Part shown: positions 48,362 to 61,300 of the stretch, one piece after another
Numbering within the stretch: the stretch's first letter is position 1
Layout of the letters: the number at the start of each line of letters is the position of its first letter
Source of the DNA: Tigriopus japonicus
Lineage: Eukaryota > Arthropoda > Copepoda > Harpacticoida > Harpacticidae
NCBI GenBank assembly: GCA_010645155.1
Contig: CM021319.1
Coordinates: 3,639,767 to 3,703,766 of the forward strand
Reading direction: 5' to 3'
DNA length: 64,000 nt
Program-made: the position numbers and the translations under genes
The notes under the pieces: generated by a model
The model's input: only the letters and a program-made list of their open reading frames with translations
Database searches by the model: none
Told to the model about the DNA's origin: nothing

Positions 48362-51300
48362 AAGTTCCTGTCCCTACTCCTGACTAAAAGATGGTACGGC
48401 AAGTCATTAATCGTGTGAGTCTAAACTGTAGTCAAGTAAAACAAAGAGCACATCTGGCCATCCAGCCACGAGCCCATTGTGGCCTCCTTCTTCAAAAAGC
48501 TACTTCCCTTTTTTTCGGTTTTTTCGGTTTTGGATGCTTTTATTTTGGTAATAAATATGCAGAATGGTTACAAGTAACTTAAAATGGATTACAAAAAAAT
48601 ATTTAAAAATGAATTAATAAAAAGAATTATTGAAAAATATAAAAATAAAAACAAAACAAAAAGTTTTATTTTTTATTTTTTGCGGAAAAAGGTTGGAGGT
48701 TAAGAGGGCTGCAATGGATCCAGAACGCCACGTCAAAACTGAGAATCAAAATTTGGCAAAGACGTGTACAATGTAAACTTCTTTGTCTACCTTGGGTTGA
48801 TATTTTCCAAACATTTAGGATCCATTTTATTATTTAAAAGTCTTGTACCCGTGCTTTTAGCGCGTTTGAAGTCTCACACTTCATCCCATTAGATCAAGTC
48901 TCCCATAATGTTAGTAGTAGACAGTATTAATTAATTGATATAGCAATGACTTAAGCTGTGAATTTTAGTGGCATTCACTTTCCAATAGCCATGTATGTGC
49001 AATTTTTGCATTGTATTTGACCTTTGGCTGTAAACTCTTCCAAAGGAAATCCTGTTGCCCTTGTAAAGCACGTATCATTTAAATCCAGGGAATACAAAAA
49101 CACTTTTTAAGTGCAACAGGAAAGACAATAGCTTTCATGTAAATTGTGTCAAGTTTTCCCAAGAAGATATGCAAAGAGTCTCTAGTGAGAGGTCTGTGAG
49201 AAGCAGGTGGGATAAAACTAAGGAGATTTGCTTAGGATGAAAAACTGCAGAAGGGTAATTCTAGATCTTTTAGGATCTAGAATTTTAGTAAATATAATTG
49301 AAGAGTTGCGTTCTAGTCAGTTATTCTGCCTTGTTATCCAAGACCAAGTTTTGTAAATGTAAGTCCTCTACGATATGCTGTTTCGGCTCATTGACTCATC
49401 ATTAGTTAATGATTACGGAAAGACTCGACTCGGCACGAAAACATCTGTTTTCACGTTGTGCAATTTAGAAATGTATATTAATCCATGGAGGACTGAATTA
49501 CAGTCCTCCTTGATGAACTATTGAGTGTAAGGTTCTGGTTTTTGTTAGCAGACTAATTTGGCATGAGATGAGCTCAGATCATTAATTAGAAATAATGTGG
49601 TCAATTATATTATCAGGTTGCCTCATTTATGGAGGACCTTTGTGATGGGGAAAGTAAAGGAAGTTCCAGGTGGTCTAGGGCCCCGTTAGATATAAAAAGG
49701 ACTTTTTATTTTTACTGTTCTTTTTTTCTCATTTACTTTTTCCCATTTAAAATATTTCACAAAGTGACATGTAGTTGTATCTTCAAACCATTTCTGAATA
49801 AAAAAACTTGTACAAATCCCACGGATAAAAGGCCAATTTTCGGGCCTCTGCTCTCTTTGCCGAGGGAATTTCTAAGGCATCCAAGATCAAGTCGAATAAC
49901 CGCAGTCCTTTCCCCTTAATTCGGCTTGCATGGCCTTTCATTCAGTTCCTATTTGTTCCTCCATAGTCCCAGTTCCAGAAACAAGATCCAGGCCCTAGTC
50001 AAGTTCGGGAGCCTTCACCATTCTTGAAGTTCATTTCCGTGCGCTGGCCAACGAACGTCGACATGATTGCGCCAGCCTTTCTCCCTTTTTCTTGTGGCCG
50101 CCTGAAGGCCCCTAACCAACCAACCAACCAACCACGCTCACTATTGTCAGAGGGACCCAGCTGAGGTGGCCTTGCGACCTTCCCTTCCCGTTCCCAAACC
50201 AACAACCAACAAAGGACGACGAGTGCTTGGCCTTGGAACATTTCCAGCAGAGAAAGTAAGCCACATTTCAAGGGCTTCAAGCCAACCAACGAACGGGGCA
50301 TCCATTCCATTGGCCTTTTTTTCATCCGGAAAGAGTGCTCACTCGTCCCAACCGAGTTCTCGGAGATGAACTGCCCAGTCTCGTGAGAGCCCACGAAAGA
50401 CGAGGAACACGCACCACCGAAAAAAAAGCCAAACTTGCAGCAGGAAGTTCAAGTCTCAATCATCATCCTGATCCTCTCCGTTCAACAACTTGTTTTGCCG
50501 TTGCTGGTGCCTAATTCACGTTGCGACTGAAGGTGAACGAGGAAAGAGCGGAAGTGAGCTCCAAATTGTTGGTAAGGAGGGAGGATTTCATCCGATCGTC
50601 TCCCTTGTCCGTCCCTTGATCTAATATTTGCCTGCAACCCAAGCTCTCCGTGCACTTTGTTCATTGTTGTTCCGAGGAAAAGGCGTTCTCACTCTCGAGC
50701 TTTGACTCGTTCAGCCAGTCGTCCTGAGGGAAAACGACCCTTTCGTACCTAGACCGTGGTCCACTTGATCACGCTCGTTTGCATGTGCGCGGGAACGTTA
50801 ATCCAAGGGTGTTTTCCTGTCATGGTTGGCTCCAACGACATCCGTTGCTAACTTTTCTTGCACCTGGACTTGGTTATATTAAGCATTAATATGATGATGT
50901 CTGCAGCCAGCCCCATCACATCTACGTGATGTCTCCAACATCGGCAACAACACCATCCTCGTTGAGTTGAGCTCGCTCTCGAGCTCCTTCTCCACCTGAA
51001 AGCTACGGAACGGAAAGAAGAAGAAAGAAAGAAAGGGAGAACGAACGAATGAACGAAACGAAACGAGGGTCGATCGACAACAACCTGGTCTTCTTCGTCT
51101 TCTTCTAGCTTCGTTACCTTGTTGTGAGTGACTCACAGAGTACAACTTCCAGTACAACTTACTACTAACTCGGTGAGTGAGTACTGGACTGGCGTGCACT
51201 CACTCATTTGAACCAACCCAGGTGCATGCATCGCTTTGGAACGGCGTAATCAACATCTAGAGTTGCTAGTTCTTAGTACAGTAGCTTCCCAAAAGTGCAT

Positions 51301-54300
51301 CATTTCCATCATCCGGAATTGAGCCCAACAATAGTTGCTGGAACTTCAGTATCGTCGCCAAGGGACGATGCAGCTCGAACTGGATCCTCTGCCAATGTTC
51401 AGTCTGACTCAGAGGACAAAGTCTATTCAAACATAAATACATACATCCTCCGCTCTTTCTCTCTCTCTCTAGCTTGTTGGCTTTTCCGAGAAGAGTCCAT
51501 TCGGTGGATGTGGATGTGTGTGCTGTTTCCGATTATGAACTACTAAAACTACTATTGCCCGATTCACCGAAATAATCGCCGGCTTCCCCGTGTTGTCCTA
51601 AGAAGCGTTGCTGTTGCAGTCAGTCATTGTGCTTTACGGGCCAAGCAAGCTGTCGTCGATCCCTTTCGTTGAACGGGTCCGTGGCCGTGTTGTGTTGTTG
51701 CTTCTAGCAGACTGAACTCGATCGCCTCTGCATGGTAAAGGTTTCTAAACCATTGGTTGTGAATCAGGCATGCTAGAGTCCAAGTGGTAGGCTGAGTCGG
51801 AGCGAGTGTCATCACCAGTGAGGACGACTGCGGGTGCCGCCGATGGTGTTCAGGAGCTCGCTCTTCCATCATCATGGCTTTTCCTCGACATCTGCTCCCA
51901 GTGGAGGGGGTTTCCAACACCACCACCACCTCTTCTACTTGTGCTAGTGCTGCGGACAATGTACGTCCTCGTCGTTGTTGAGTGTGGCACACGGTAGTTG
52001 CGTTGCGTACGGTACGTAGTTGTTCAAGCCAGTCATTGCGCGCTGAGTTCTTTTTTTTTTGATTCTCCAACCATACCGAGTGAAGAAAAAGAAGAGGACG
52101 ACGACGACAGTAACCATCCATTCCAAAGGTACTTGGCCCTACTACTACAAATCTGCTACAGCTTTAAGAGAATCATCATCTTCTGCTGGCAGAGCTTCCA
52201 AGTAGTCTACGTTCGGCAAAGGAAATTTCTGGTCTTCCAACGACGACATCCTCTTCATCAGTATCTGGAGAGGGTTCGACTGGAAGTATGCTCAGCCAGT
52301 CAGTGACGAGTCTATGAAAACATTCAACTACTGACTCGATCGCAACAAGAAGAAACGACGAGGAAAAAAAAGAGGCCCTCTGGATGGTGTATTGGATAGC
52401 AGATACTCGATAGAGTGCGAATCTGTGCGAGCCCAGACGAAATCCACTGGAAGTGGTGGTGGTAGTGCTTCAACATCAGGAGCTCACAGCAATGAGACAC
52501 CGAAGAAGGGAAAGAGAACAAAAATCTCGCTGCCAAAGAGTTCGTCAAGTCACTTTAAAGTGTTTCACAATTGCTCGGCCAAGTTCTTTGATCTGGTGAT
52601 GTTTAGTGCGAATGTATATTCGACTGCCAAGCCATTGAGGCCTGCCTCTGCACTAGTGTTTGCCCCAAATCATGCCTCAGTGTCCATCACATTCATCAAG
52701 TTGTCGTGATCATGTCACAAGCACATCAAGTGGACAAATTCGCCCTCAAGAATCCACCACATGAATGTGATTTTGTGTTCAACTGCTGATTGAAATTATC
52801 CACCAGCTTCCAATCATAACCAAAAAGCCGAGCAACAACAGCAGCCACATTTCTACATACATATTGCTATCCAAGCACAACCGCAGGATCTATTTTCGAT
52901 GTTCTCACTGATCAAAAAAGCTTGTCTTACCGACATTCAACGCCATCGAAGTGGTATTAAGTGAGTGAGTGAGCGAGTGCTGAATGAGGTTGAAGAGTGT
53001 CGTGATTATTATTACTTCCAAGACAACTGGCTCAAAGTCTCCCAGAACCAAGATTCGGATTGCTTGGCGTGAGAATTCTCTCCACTGTCACGGGAACCGA
53101 AAAAGTGCACCTTCCTGAACACAATTTCCTGTAGTTGGCTAAGCTACCAAACAAGCTTCTTGTACACTCACACAATATCCCTTTGTGTCAATAGTGCCTC
53201 AAACACGATTGACAAATTAAATCAAAGGATTCGCTTTCGTTAAATTTCCTAGACAGGTAAATTGAATTCAGCCTTATAATGAAATTGGAGGATTTGAGTG
53301 AATGAGAGCGAGAGAGAGATCGTCATTTTATTAAAGAATTCATTGCGCCAATGTGACCAACCTGCAAATCATGGCCTTCATTCAGGTTGTTACGTACATT
53401 GCAGTCAGTCGGTCGAATTCGGTTGCAAGATTGAGGGTCATTAACCCACAATCCAGAATAGGCGGGGCTAATCAATAAGATGAAAGAAAAACAAAACCAC
53501 GAGTGTCTTGCTGTTTCATTGATCAATCAATGATCACCTTCATCTCCAAACTTGGAGAAAAAAAATCAAGGCATCGAACCATCGTCGAATTGAAATAATA
53601 ATCAGCTCGAGTGGAACTGTTGCTTTGTTCTGAGTGTGTTTTACTTTTGCTACCAACATTTTTGTAAAGTGCGCACGCACGAAAAGGAAATTTAACTTGC
53701 TCGTTGTTCATAGTTAGCCAACAAAGCAACAAGGCCTTCAATTTGCTTAGTTGCTCCGACTTTGATCAAGTTTATCCATTTTTGGTTATTGCAATATTCA
53801 TGCTTCTAAAATTGAATTATCAAATGTAGGATCCAGGAGGCGTCAATCCATAGAGTAATTGAATGTGGAGCTTCTGAATACTAATTATTAGAAGCAATCA
53901 AATTTGCTTGATTTTAATTGCAGTAAGTGCTTGGAGAAATGGCAAGGAGCAAAGTTTTCTCCAAGGAATTCTGGCGCACTTTACAAAATGGCTTTTGTGA
54001 ATTATAGCACCCCTTTAGTCTTCTTGCAGAGGCTTGTTTAACAGCAAAGAGAAAAAATTGTGCATGCATGTATCTTTATTCATGGGTGTGCCTAATGGTT
54101 AAAATTAGTGAGACTCAGCAAGTGATGTAGAGTATGCATAATGTTGACGACAACAACTCGTTCTTTGTTCTGCAAGCTCCAGGATGAATGAATTTTATCT
54201 CGAGTGTCTAAAGATATCTGTACCCAAAACATAAGAGATTAGCTGGAGTCAAACCAGCAACTTCATTTGTCAACAAAAAGGAGCATGTAGCATAAAGAGT

Positions 54301-55311
54301 ACTGAACATACACACAACGAACATGGGTAGTTCCAAGTGTTTTGCTTCATTTGAAGAGTGATTCTTTTGTGCAATGACGCCGAACAATTTAAATGCACTT
54401 TAAATAAATCCAGTAGACCTTGGGTTGGGCCTTAGTTTCAACCCTTTTCTCTCAATATAAGGTACGTTATGGTATGACCGTTTTGTTGCAAGAGAGAACT
54501 CGTGAGAATTGAACAGGGTGGAGTAGTGATTAAAAGCTTCGTTTGATGAGTCCATCCCGTTGAAGTACATACGTATGCCATGCAGTCTGAAAAAGTCCTC
54601 CTTATTGAAGGAATTCGATCGAAATTTCTCTTTGACTACCTCTTGCCTTAGGGCGAGCACATTTTTTTCGTGAGCTTTTGAGAGATTAATTAAATGTGGC
54701 CGCCGTGTTGAATTGATCGATAAGAGGCTTTTCTTCCCAATGGAAAGAACCTACTCTGGGGCCAAGAGACCAAACTGGTCGTCAGGGTTTTTGCACGTGA
54801 ACCATAGTTCTTGATGTAAAGTGCCAACAGTAACGACTCAAATCAAATCAAGAGTAGATATTATGGAAGCCTTTCACATAGAGGTATGAGCTATGCTTAA
54901 ATAAGTAGCGACACATTTCCCCGATAGCCCACGAGATATAAAACATGCATGCATGGCGCTAGCAATCGTGGTGGTTTTCCCATTTCTCTGGGTTCATTCA
55001 GCATACCCGCTTTGATCCAAGACGGCAATGTTGATCACCATCTTTGGGTTGAAAGCGTACGACGGAGTTCGTCTGATGGTCTCGATGATTATTCACATGC
55101 TGTACGTACTCGTACTAATATCCAGAGAAGCTTCATTGGATATTCAAATGAGACATTCTCACCTGATCTGATCGTCGTCTTCGTCGTCGTTGGTTCGCAT
55201 ATTCTCTGCTTGCTCTCTCAAGTACCTTTTCGATATCGCTCGTCCTGAATGACATCCAAACCAATCGATTGACATACTCTACATTCTTCTACTTCATTCT
55301 CATGTTTCCAG
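48362..55311. other. 7-kb region without a recognised gene, upstream of Girdin
   Basis: AT-rich to about 49.6 kb (poly-A/T tract near 48590-48680), then richer in CpG and simple repeats: (CAAC)n near 50112, GA-rich near 51000-51060, CT-rich near 51450. The stretch 50-53 kb looks like promoter or untranslated sequence. An acceptor at 55310-55311 just before the Girdin start implies a spliced 5' UTR, whose first exon is probably here. The open frames 52335-52709 (+) and 54400-54660 (minus) have no recognised homology. Confidence 0.4.
52335..52709 (+). other. Open frame with basic/Ser-rich composition, possible exon
   Basis: Open for about 125 codons without a useful ATG. It is Lys/Arg-rich at the start, then has a Gly/Ser run (GSGGGSASTSG) and a basic KKGKRTK stretch. 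Composition is more protein-like than its surroundings, but there is no recognised domain and no clear acceptor, so it may simply be low-complexity untranslated DNA. Confidence 0.15.
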
Positions 55312-55334
55312 ACTCAATTCCGCTGTCGTTCAGG

Positions 55335-58300
55335 ATGGAAGCGACCAAAATGGAGAATTTCCTCAATGGGCCCCTTTTGCAATGGGTAAGTGATCATTGA
55401 CTGGACGTCAAATGGAAATGTGTCGTCCTTGAAATTGAGCTCCCAATGATTTTGTGCTTTTTTTCTCAGCTTCGAACACTTCCCGAGGCCCCCGCGGAAA
55501 TCACTTTTGCTGAGCTGACCTCCGGACAGTTTCTCCACAACGTGCTCCAATCATTGTAAGTAACTCGAAACCCAATTTCTAAATGTGTTTACTGATACTC
55601 TGAAGTAGTGTAGCAAAATGCAAAATGCCAGTCGGCAATGTCAAGAAAAAATACGAGAACGACTACGTAGACGAGGACGTCGACCTGTCTCTTAATCCGG
55701 ATTTGTGAGCGGCGAATCTGCTGGAAAGCCATTTCATGCTCGACAAATCAATGTGCAATATCTGTTTCCTTTCTTTTTTTGTCGAACTGAACTCGTTATA
55801 ACGGATGATCATCATCATCATTCTCCTCCGCATGATCATCGATAGACGTCATTGTCGCGTTTTCTACGCCGGATTAGATTTAAGTTCGGCTTTATCTCGG
55901 TGAGCTTTGAGCGACCGAATTACATTCTTGGTTATCCGTAGGTAGGTGGGTGGTATACTCTAGTGATGACGATCATTATCCACAATCGTCCAAAACTCTT
56001 GAGGAAAAGATTTTAAAAGGCTTCTTGCGCTGGTTTTAAGAACCTTCCATTTCCTGTCGATTACGTTTATGGCGACATTATGCAACAACCTCGAAACCAA
56101 GGGGAAACTTTTCACGAGAACCTGTTAAATATTCCAATTTTCTTCTCAGGAACAATTTTGTACCTACCCGTGATTGCATGTCAACCACATGGTACTGAGG
56201 CTGGAAAAACACAAACCATGAATATTTATTCACAATTTTTGTAACCCCCAGCTCGACATCCAGTTCAACGACGGCAGAAGGCTCTTCATCTTGGGTGTCC
56301 AAACTTCTGTCGTAGTGCGACATTTTCTTTTTATATTGCGCTTTGCTCCGGAACGAAGTTGGATCCTGGCCCATGTGCCAATCTCCATGCCATCATGTCT
56401 ATGAAACGTGAGGTCCCCAGAGTCGATCTTTCTTTTGAGGCCACAATCAGGCCCGTTGCAATTGGGATCTTGTGCCTAGATGCTTTGTGTAGGACGTAAT
56501 TGGAAGGTCTGTATACGAGATGAGGGACCTGGCCGAAGTTGTGGGTTTCTGGTAGAAATTTCTGTCCATTTTGAGTTGTATCCGCGGATGCCAAGTTTGT
56601 AGTTTACATCCGTATATATTTCGTTCCTCATGCCCTTCTGGCTAACGTGCTAATCAAGTGGGGGCTTGAAAATTTTTACCTTCTATTTCGAAACCCCTAA
56701 AGAAGGCTCCGAATGGCGGGAGTCACTAACAACGAGATAGCGGGAAGCGGCTTATCGTTAGGTGACAAGGAAGTTCTCCCAATGTTTTCTGCTCGCCGGA
56801 TGTGACCCCTATGGCTCTCAGGCTCTTAATGCGCCATGTGGTTGGCGTGGCTTCTTCCCTCACCTTTCTCATCAACCCATGAAATCTAGGGCTACCGTTT
56901 TGAACCAGCTGTATGTACAGTATTTGCACGTACGTACCTAGACTAGTTCATGCACGTCACAGCGATGTCATCGTCGTCGAAAAAGTTCTTGAACGATAAG
57001 TTCAGTGGTGTTGGCCACAAGACAAAGCGACGGCTGAGATCCAGGTTGTGATCAATGCAACCAGATCTTTGACTTGCAGCATTGCTGAGCACGAAAATCA
57101 GGCGAATAGTTCACAAGATGTGCCGCGATACCTCGAAATTGGCGCTTTCCTTTCAAACCTTAACTTTGTTTTTGAAGAAGAGAAGGAGCTTGGACTGTTT
57201 GGGGCAAATTTTCCTCGATGGAATGTCTGATTTCTTTCCAACTCTTCCGTCCCCTGATGAGATCTATGCGGTGTACATTCATGGATTGTCGTTCTTGATG
57301 GTCCGACCAGTTCCTGTGTTTTTCGGGCCCAAGCGCGAAAAAATGGTTAGGTTTATGGAAAGTGAAACTGAACGTTCGCTTACATGCATGTTGAACGCTC
57401 AGGATATATTGAAGAGATAGAGAGACCCCCAGGCCCTTGTTGGCAGTTTGGACATAATTTATGATCGAGACTCACTGACGAGAACCAATCCTGCGTGTTC
57501 TACGTTCTCTCATTCTTTGTGGTGGCTTGCTAACTTATGGTCCTCACATACTGTTACTACGTATGGACATACCTACGTACATACAGCAACAAGAACCGGG
57601 TTGAATGTGGTGGTGTGCCTTCCCCAAACCTGCATTGATCTATGTATGTGTGTGTTCAGGTTTCTTCTGACGCAGAACATCATATTTAGCCAACAGCTAA
57701 TGACTCCGTGATGATTAAGAAGACGGACGACAGGAGAGAAATTCCTCGGCATGTGTTCTTTCATTAGCTCGGAAAATGAGAGAAAAAGTGCCACTCGTAC
57801 CATTTCCGTGCAACTTGCTTGCTAGGCCAAGACCTCGTCATTTTTGAATGTACGTTCTTTTCGCTATACTAACGCATTCCTCAAAGTCAACTGAGGATAA
57901 TCTGCATTGGAAATGGGGAAATGAGCTGCTTTTGGCACAGGCCCTTCTCAAACAGTGTGCGATGAATTGAAATGGGCCCCGACTAGGCTCTCTCTCTCGG
58001 TCATTGAAACGGCAATCTCATTCCTACCAACCGAGTCTTTGATTTGAAGACTTCTCTATGGAGCAGTCGTGCATCCCTTGAGGATCTCGTCTTTCCTCCC
58101 AGATTAGCATACCTTTGGAGGCCCAAGCTCATTAAGATCAGACCATGTGTGTTCACACGCACTAGACACACCGATGTCATTAATCACTTCTTGTGTGCCC
58201 TCCGAGTCTCAGAATCGAGGGTCTAAATTGGAAGGATCCTTGGGTAGGAAGCAGCTCAATGTAAGGTTGAACGAAGTAGGTCTTGGACATCTTGGATTGT

Positions 58301-61300
58301 CACATCATGAATCATTCATGCCCAACCACTTCAGGGTCCATCCGCGCATCCAAGTCCATGCATGCATTCTTAGATAGAGGGAGAGAGAAAAAAAATAATC
58401 CGACATCAATGGCCTTATCTGTCTCGTCTTGCCTTCCCCATCATGGTTTCTTGTGTTGGTGGGGCTAGGTTGCTCTGATCACTCCATTCAGAGACGACAA
58501 AAAGCAGAGTAAAATTATCCGCATTTGGTAATCAGAGTGGTTTTGTCATTGGTTGGTTTGTTGGTTGGTTGTTCAATCCAATCGAGGGTCTCTATGCAAC
58601 ACTCGTCTGATTCCGATTCCTTGTCATTGGATCAAATCTTATGAAAGACCAATCCCACCCTTTTTACTAGTACTATCTACTGCAGAAGCTTGTTAACAAC
58701 GTTGCAGTTTGTTGGAAAAATATTTTAATACGTATGTGTATGAACCTATTGTTCAGCTCTGACCACTGAAATAGAGAATGATAAAAAGAGGCAACGCTAT
58801 TCTTGGGTAAAACACTTTTCACGTCAGATGAAGCTTAATTCTTTCAGACGGGAGTTTGATGCCTGAAGTTCCCAAGAGTTAATTTGGGTTGGTTCTCAAG
58901 AAGGTTTACCCGCTCAATCTTGTGATTGAATGCCCTAGATAACCCAAGGTCTTCGTCCGTTTAGCACGTGCCAGTTTCGGAGTTTTTTCCAGTCCAAAAG
59001 AAAGAATTCGCGAGAAAAGTCTGAAAATTGGAATTGTCTTTTTTCGGTTGTGGAGGAAAAATGCTCTCTAGAGTTCAGGTTAAGTCTGTTGCCAAGTTTC
59101 TCGAGTGATTTGTTGTTTGTCGCATTATTGAACTCGCCAAACATGGCTAAAACTAGAAAAAGACCGCCGGTTGAGATTGTGAAAGAGTTAGTTGGAAGAA
59201 AGATCATGTCAATTATCTTGTGTGTGATACATCGCATTCGATACACTAAAACATATCGTAAAGAGTTAACGCATCTATTCAAACGTACCTCAACTTTTTT
59301 GCCATTTTCCAAGCCAGGTATTTGTTGAGGCCTTTGAATGAAGCTTTCATTTTCCGTGTTTGATTCTAGTGATGCAAACATTCCCACCACATCCCCAAAG
59401 TTCGATCCGAATCCCGATCTACGTACCCGGGTGATGAACATTAACCTTCTGATCGAGAAACTAAAGCTTTACTACGAGGTGAGTGAAATTTGTCATCGAT
59501 GTAGGAAGAGAAAGAGATGCTAGTCTGAATGAACCAATGACATTTTCCCCAAATGTTGTTGGCCAAGAAATTCCTCGTCATGCCAATCGGTGTGTGCGTT
59601 TTTGTCTTCATGCATTTTTTTCAAGGGAAAAAGTCAACATTTTTCTCAGGAATGAACATGAATTGTTCTCAAGGTCGGGAACAAGTCAAAAGGATGGTTC
59701 TTCAACTTGGTGTGATTCAATCGTTCGATTACATGTGTGTGCTACATGCACTTAAGCAACGACTTTTGACGTCTGTTCTACATGTAGTTGATCGAACACA
59801 CACATTGCATCAATACATGGTACATCATGCTATCCACATTCCAGCCTAGCCTTGATTTTGGTGGCAAAGAATGGAAAAAAGACGTACATTTACGTACATT
59901 GTTGCCAATTGAAAAGACGCGATGACTTGAAGTAAATGCACTTTCGATCGTGAACTTTCTAAGCCAACTTCACACTAGCCTGTCCAGAGAGGAGAGTGAA
60001 TTTTGGTTGAAATCCGAAGCATGTTAGTTATTTGATTTCTTGTCCTTTCAGAATATTCTCAGTCAGACCATTGTGATTGCGTTACCCAATCCCATTAAGA
60101 TCTGTCAGAGTCCGCCCACTGACCCCAGCTTACAAGAGATGGACACTCTGTTACTGTTGCTTTTGGGCGCCGCCGTTCAATCATCCCAAAAAGAGCACGC
60201 CATCAATTCGATCAAAAACCTCCCGTTCGAATTGCAGCACGCATTCGTGGATAAGATTAAAGACGTAAGACTTAGATGACACATGTCCCATCAATTCGAG
60301 CTAGTTTACTCGTCACTGGGGCCTGGTTGTGCCAAGTGGACCTTGGCCGAGATTGTCTTTCTGAAATAAAACAACACACATATGCACACATATGCAGTGA
60401 GTCTGAAATGCTTTTTTAGGTGACGGAAAATCCCGAAAAAATCTGGCCCACGGATTACGACGACCCCAAAGCGATGACAGTGGAGCAAAAAGACAAATAC
60501 TATTTCATCCTGGTGAAGCATGTCAAAAAGTTGGTCAAGCAACGCGACTCGTTTGCCAACCAGGTCATGGAGATCGCCCTACAAACTACAAATCCCAACG
60601 AGGAATCCACCTCTGATTCTCGCTCATCAACCCAACTCACACCCGAGAAAAACCATTTCGCCCTCGAGATCTCCGAGAGCAAATCCAAAGTCCGGAAATT
60701 GAATCACCAATTGTAAGTGGAACACGGCCAAAAGCACGGGAAAATCATGCTCGAGGTCCTAAACGTCACAAAGAACACCCAAGAGATAAGAGAGTGGGAA
60801 AAAATACTAATACCCCTTCTTCCTATTCTTTGCAGAGAGGAAAAAACCGAGGCCCTAATGGAAACGAAAAGCGAGCTCGAGAAGTTAGCAGCCCAAGTCG
60901 CGAAACTACGCCAAGAGGTAACCAACCAACCAACTTTATCTGTCTTTTATGCCTTTTCTTGTTTGTGGCCGAGCTTAATAACAAAGCAGTCTAATGGCGA
61001 AACTGAACACGAAAATGAGGCACTAAACTGGAGAAAAAGACGAGAAAGCGAAGCGAACGAGTGGTTTTTCTTAGGACAAAAAGAATGGTGCAAGTCATAA
61101 AATACAACACCAAATGAGACCTAATGGATCGTTCTGCTCCAATTTTGGACCATCGTCTCCTTGGGCGTTTCTTGGTATTGACTGCCCACTGTGTCAACCA
61201 CGCTATTGACTCTTCCTACACTTTTCTGGCTCATCATTACTTTCGTGCATGTGCGTGGGATTGACTGACTTCTTTTTCATTACAGAATATTGAGTTGACA

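Noticed and set aside
54953..55015. Twenty-codon frame starting MALAIVVVFPFLW that resembles a signal peptide
   Set aside because: It ends in a stop with no donor in reach, and a hydrophobic 20-mer of this kind is expected by chance.
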